From a virus, in the IMG/VR virus record IMGVR_UViG_3300030085_002431, positions 186,614 to 250,613 of that record: a stretch of 64,000 nucleotides of DNA; one strand, given 5' to 3'. Below are positions 63,479 to 64,000 of the stretch, one piece after another. Position numbers and translations under genes: made by a program. Within the stretch, counting starts at the first letter, position 1, and every line of letters begins with the position of its first letter. Under the pieces are notes generated by a model. It searched no databases. It saw only the letters and a list, made by a program, of their open reading frames with translations, and was not told the DNA's origin.

Positions 63479-64000
63479 ATGTATTATCTGGATGGGAATG
63501 TAGAGTATCACGATATCCATCCAAAAGACCTTTGGGTCTACAATAAACTCCAATTATGTAGGGTTTTGGGATACAAATGCGGACCAGTTGGGTCCGATGT
63601 CCCAGAACCCAATTTTTATGTTGTAAAACCAGCAATCAATTTCATGGGAATGTGCCGTCATGCCCGTATTGTATGGTTAGATGGGTCAACAGACCACTTT
63701 CACCCTGGTGAATTCTGGTGTGAAGTGTTTGAAGGAGAGCATTTAAGTGTTGATTACCAAAATGAGTCGTGTAAATTAACAGTTAAAGGGTATCGTGACC
63801 CCCAAAAACCACTTTATAAGTGGGACAAATGGGAAAAAATTGATAAAAAAGTAGAATTTCCCGAAATTTTGAAGAATTTGGAGAAAAAATACGAATGGAT
63901 CAACTGCGAATTCATTAATGGAAACCTAATTGAGGCACATATGCGTCCAAATCCTGATTTTAGGCATGGAAATGTCGTTGCAATCCCAAATTGGGGTGAT
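63479..64000 (+). CDS. ATP-grasp-like protein, N-terminal part (truncated by window)
   Basis: 174 residues are visible and the frame is open at the window edge. FYVVKPAINFMGMCRHARIV, PGEFWCEVFEGEHLSVDYQ and CEFINGNLIEAHMRPNPDF resemble the Lys, Glu and Asn/His-containing strands of ATP-grasp ligases. It follows the basic protein by 2 nt. The assignment is tentative until the rest is seen. Confidence 0.55.
   Translation, partial: MYYLDGNVEYHDIHPKDLWVYNKLQLCRVLGYKCGPVGSDVPEPNFYVVKPAINFMGMCRHARIVWLDGSTDHFHPGEFWCEVFEGEHLSVDYQNESCKLTVKGYRDPQKPLYKWDKWEKIDKKVEFPEILKNLEKKYEWINCEFINGNLIEAHMRPNPDFRHGNVVAIPNWGD

Noticed and set aside
1-64000. CRISPR arrays
   Set aside because: The repeats seen, in fibre genes and at 61-62 kb, are coding or short irregular motifs. 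No array of equal repeats and spacers exists.
1-64000. Insertion sequences or integrases
   Set aside because: No transposase, integrase or terminal inverted repeat pair was recognised. The tRNAs show no nearby duplicated 3' ends that would suggest attachment sites.

Overview
The window is part of the genome of a lytic T4-like cyanophage (a cyanomyovirus of marine picocyanobacteria) and is not chromosomal DNA. The evidence is a run of giant tail-fibre and baseplate-type genes, a phage CobS-type AAA ATPase, a TalC-type transaldolase, a phage peptide deformylase, many 2-oxoglutarate/Fe(II) oxygenases, ten dispersed tRNA genes, and dozens of tiny genes packed end to end with 4-20 nt overlaps. All 117 coding regions I support lie on the + strand. 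A tmRNA whose tag reads ANNIVAFSRSTVAA, of picocyanobacterial style, points to a Synechococcus/Prochlorococcus host. Marker genes such as portal, major capsid or polymerase are not in the window, so the phage assignment rests on synteny and recognised families.

Layout. 1-20,900: virion module with a truncated structural gene, a gp5-C-like beta-helix protein, fibre/baseplate proteins of 305, 573, 1120, 833 and 2573 aa, and a 282-aa tail-collar fibre. A small early-type cassette and tRNA-Thr sit at 10.7-11.6 kb. The last large fibre and the collar fibre flank an oxygenase gene. TATAAATA/CTAAATA late-promoter-like boxes recur here. 21,187-21,252: two tandem intrinsic terminators close the module. 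21,336-24,639: a VWA protein with an HEVGH motif, then its probable AAA partner CobS. 24,700-33,850: a dense train of small genes with oxygenases, a chimeric-looking DenV-like glycosylase gene, and talC. 34,000-36,750: two late virion-type proteins. 37,080-47,850: tRNA-rich region (nine tRNAs) interleaved with 2OG oxygenases, a PD-(D/E)XK nuclease plus adenine methylase, peptide deformylase and a permuted two-piece tmRNA. 47,869-61,069: small genes, an HNH nuclease, an SF2 helicase, a MutH-like nuclease plus Dam pair, an ArdA-like antirestriction protein and a DUF2786 protein. 61,070-62,082: 1 kb of repeat-rich non-coding DNA with seven DnaA-box-like sequences, a candidate replication origin. 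62,083-64,000: small genes, a glycosyltransferase-like protein and a truncated ATP-grasp-like protein.

Regulation can be read from the sequence. Seven promoters have classical -35/-10 boxes about 17 bp apart. At least 18 others lack a good -35. They carry an ACTG(T/G)C-type hexamer starting 34-36 bp upstream of an extended -10 (TGC TATNNT), often with an inverted repeat at the hexamer, a GC hairpin or terminator in the spacer, and a short dyad centred about 5 nt after the -10. I read these as one regulon driven by an unidentified activator. It covers the VWA/AAA pair, the helicase, MutH-Dam, ArdA, the DUF2786 protein and many small genes. A third class, TATAAATA/CTAAATA, precedes virion genes.

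GATC is strongly depleted (about 25 sites counted by eye in 64 kb), in line with the MutH-like nuclease and two adenine methylases encoded here.
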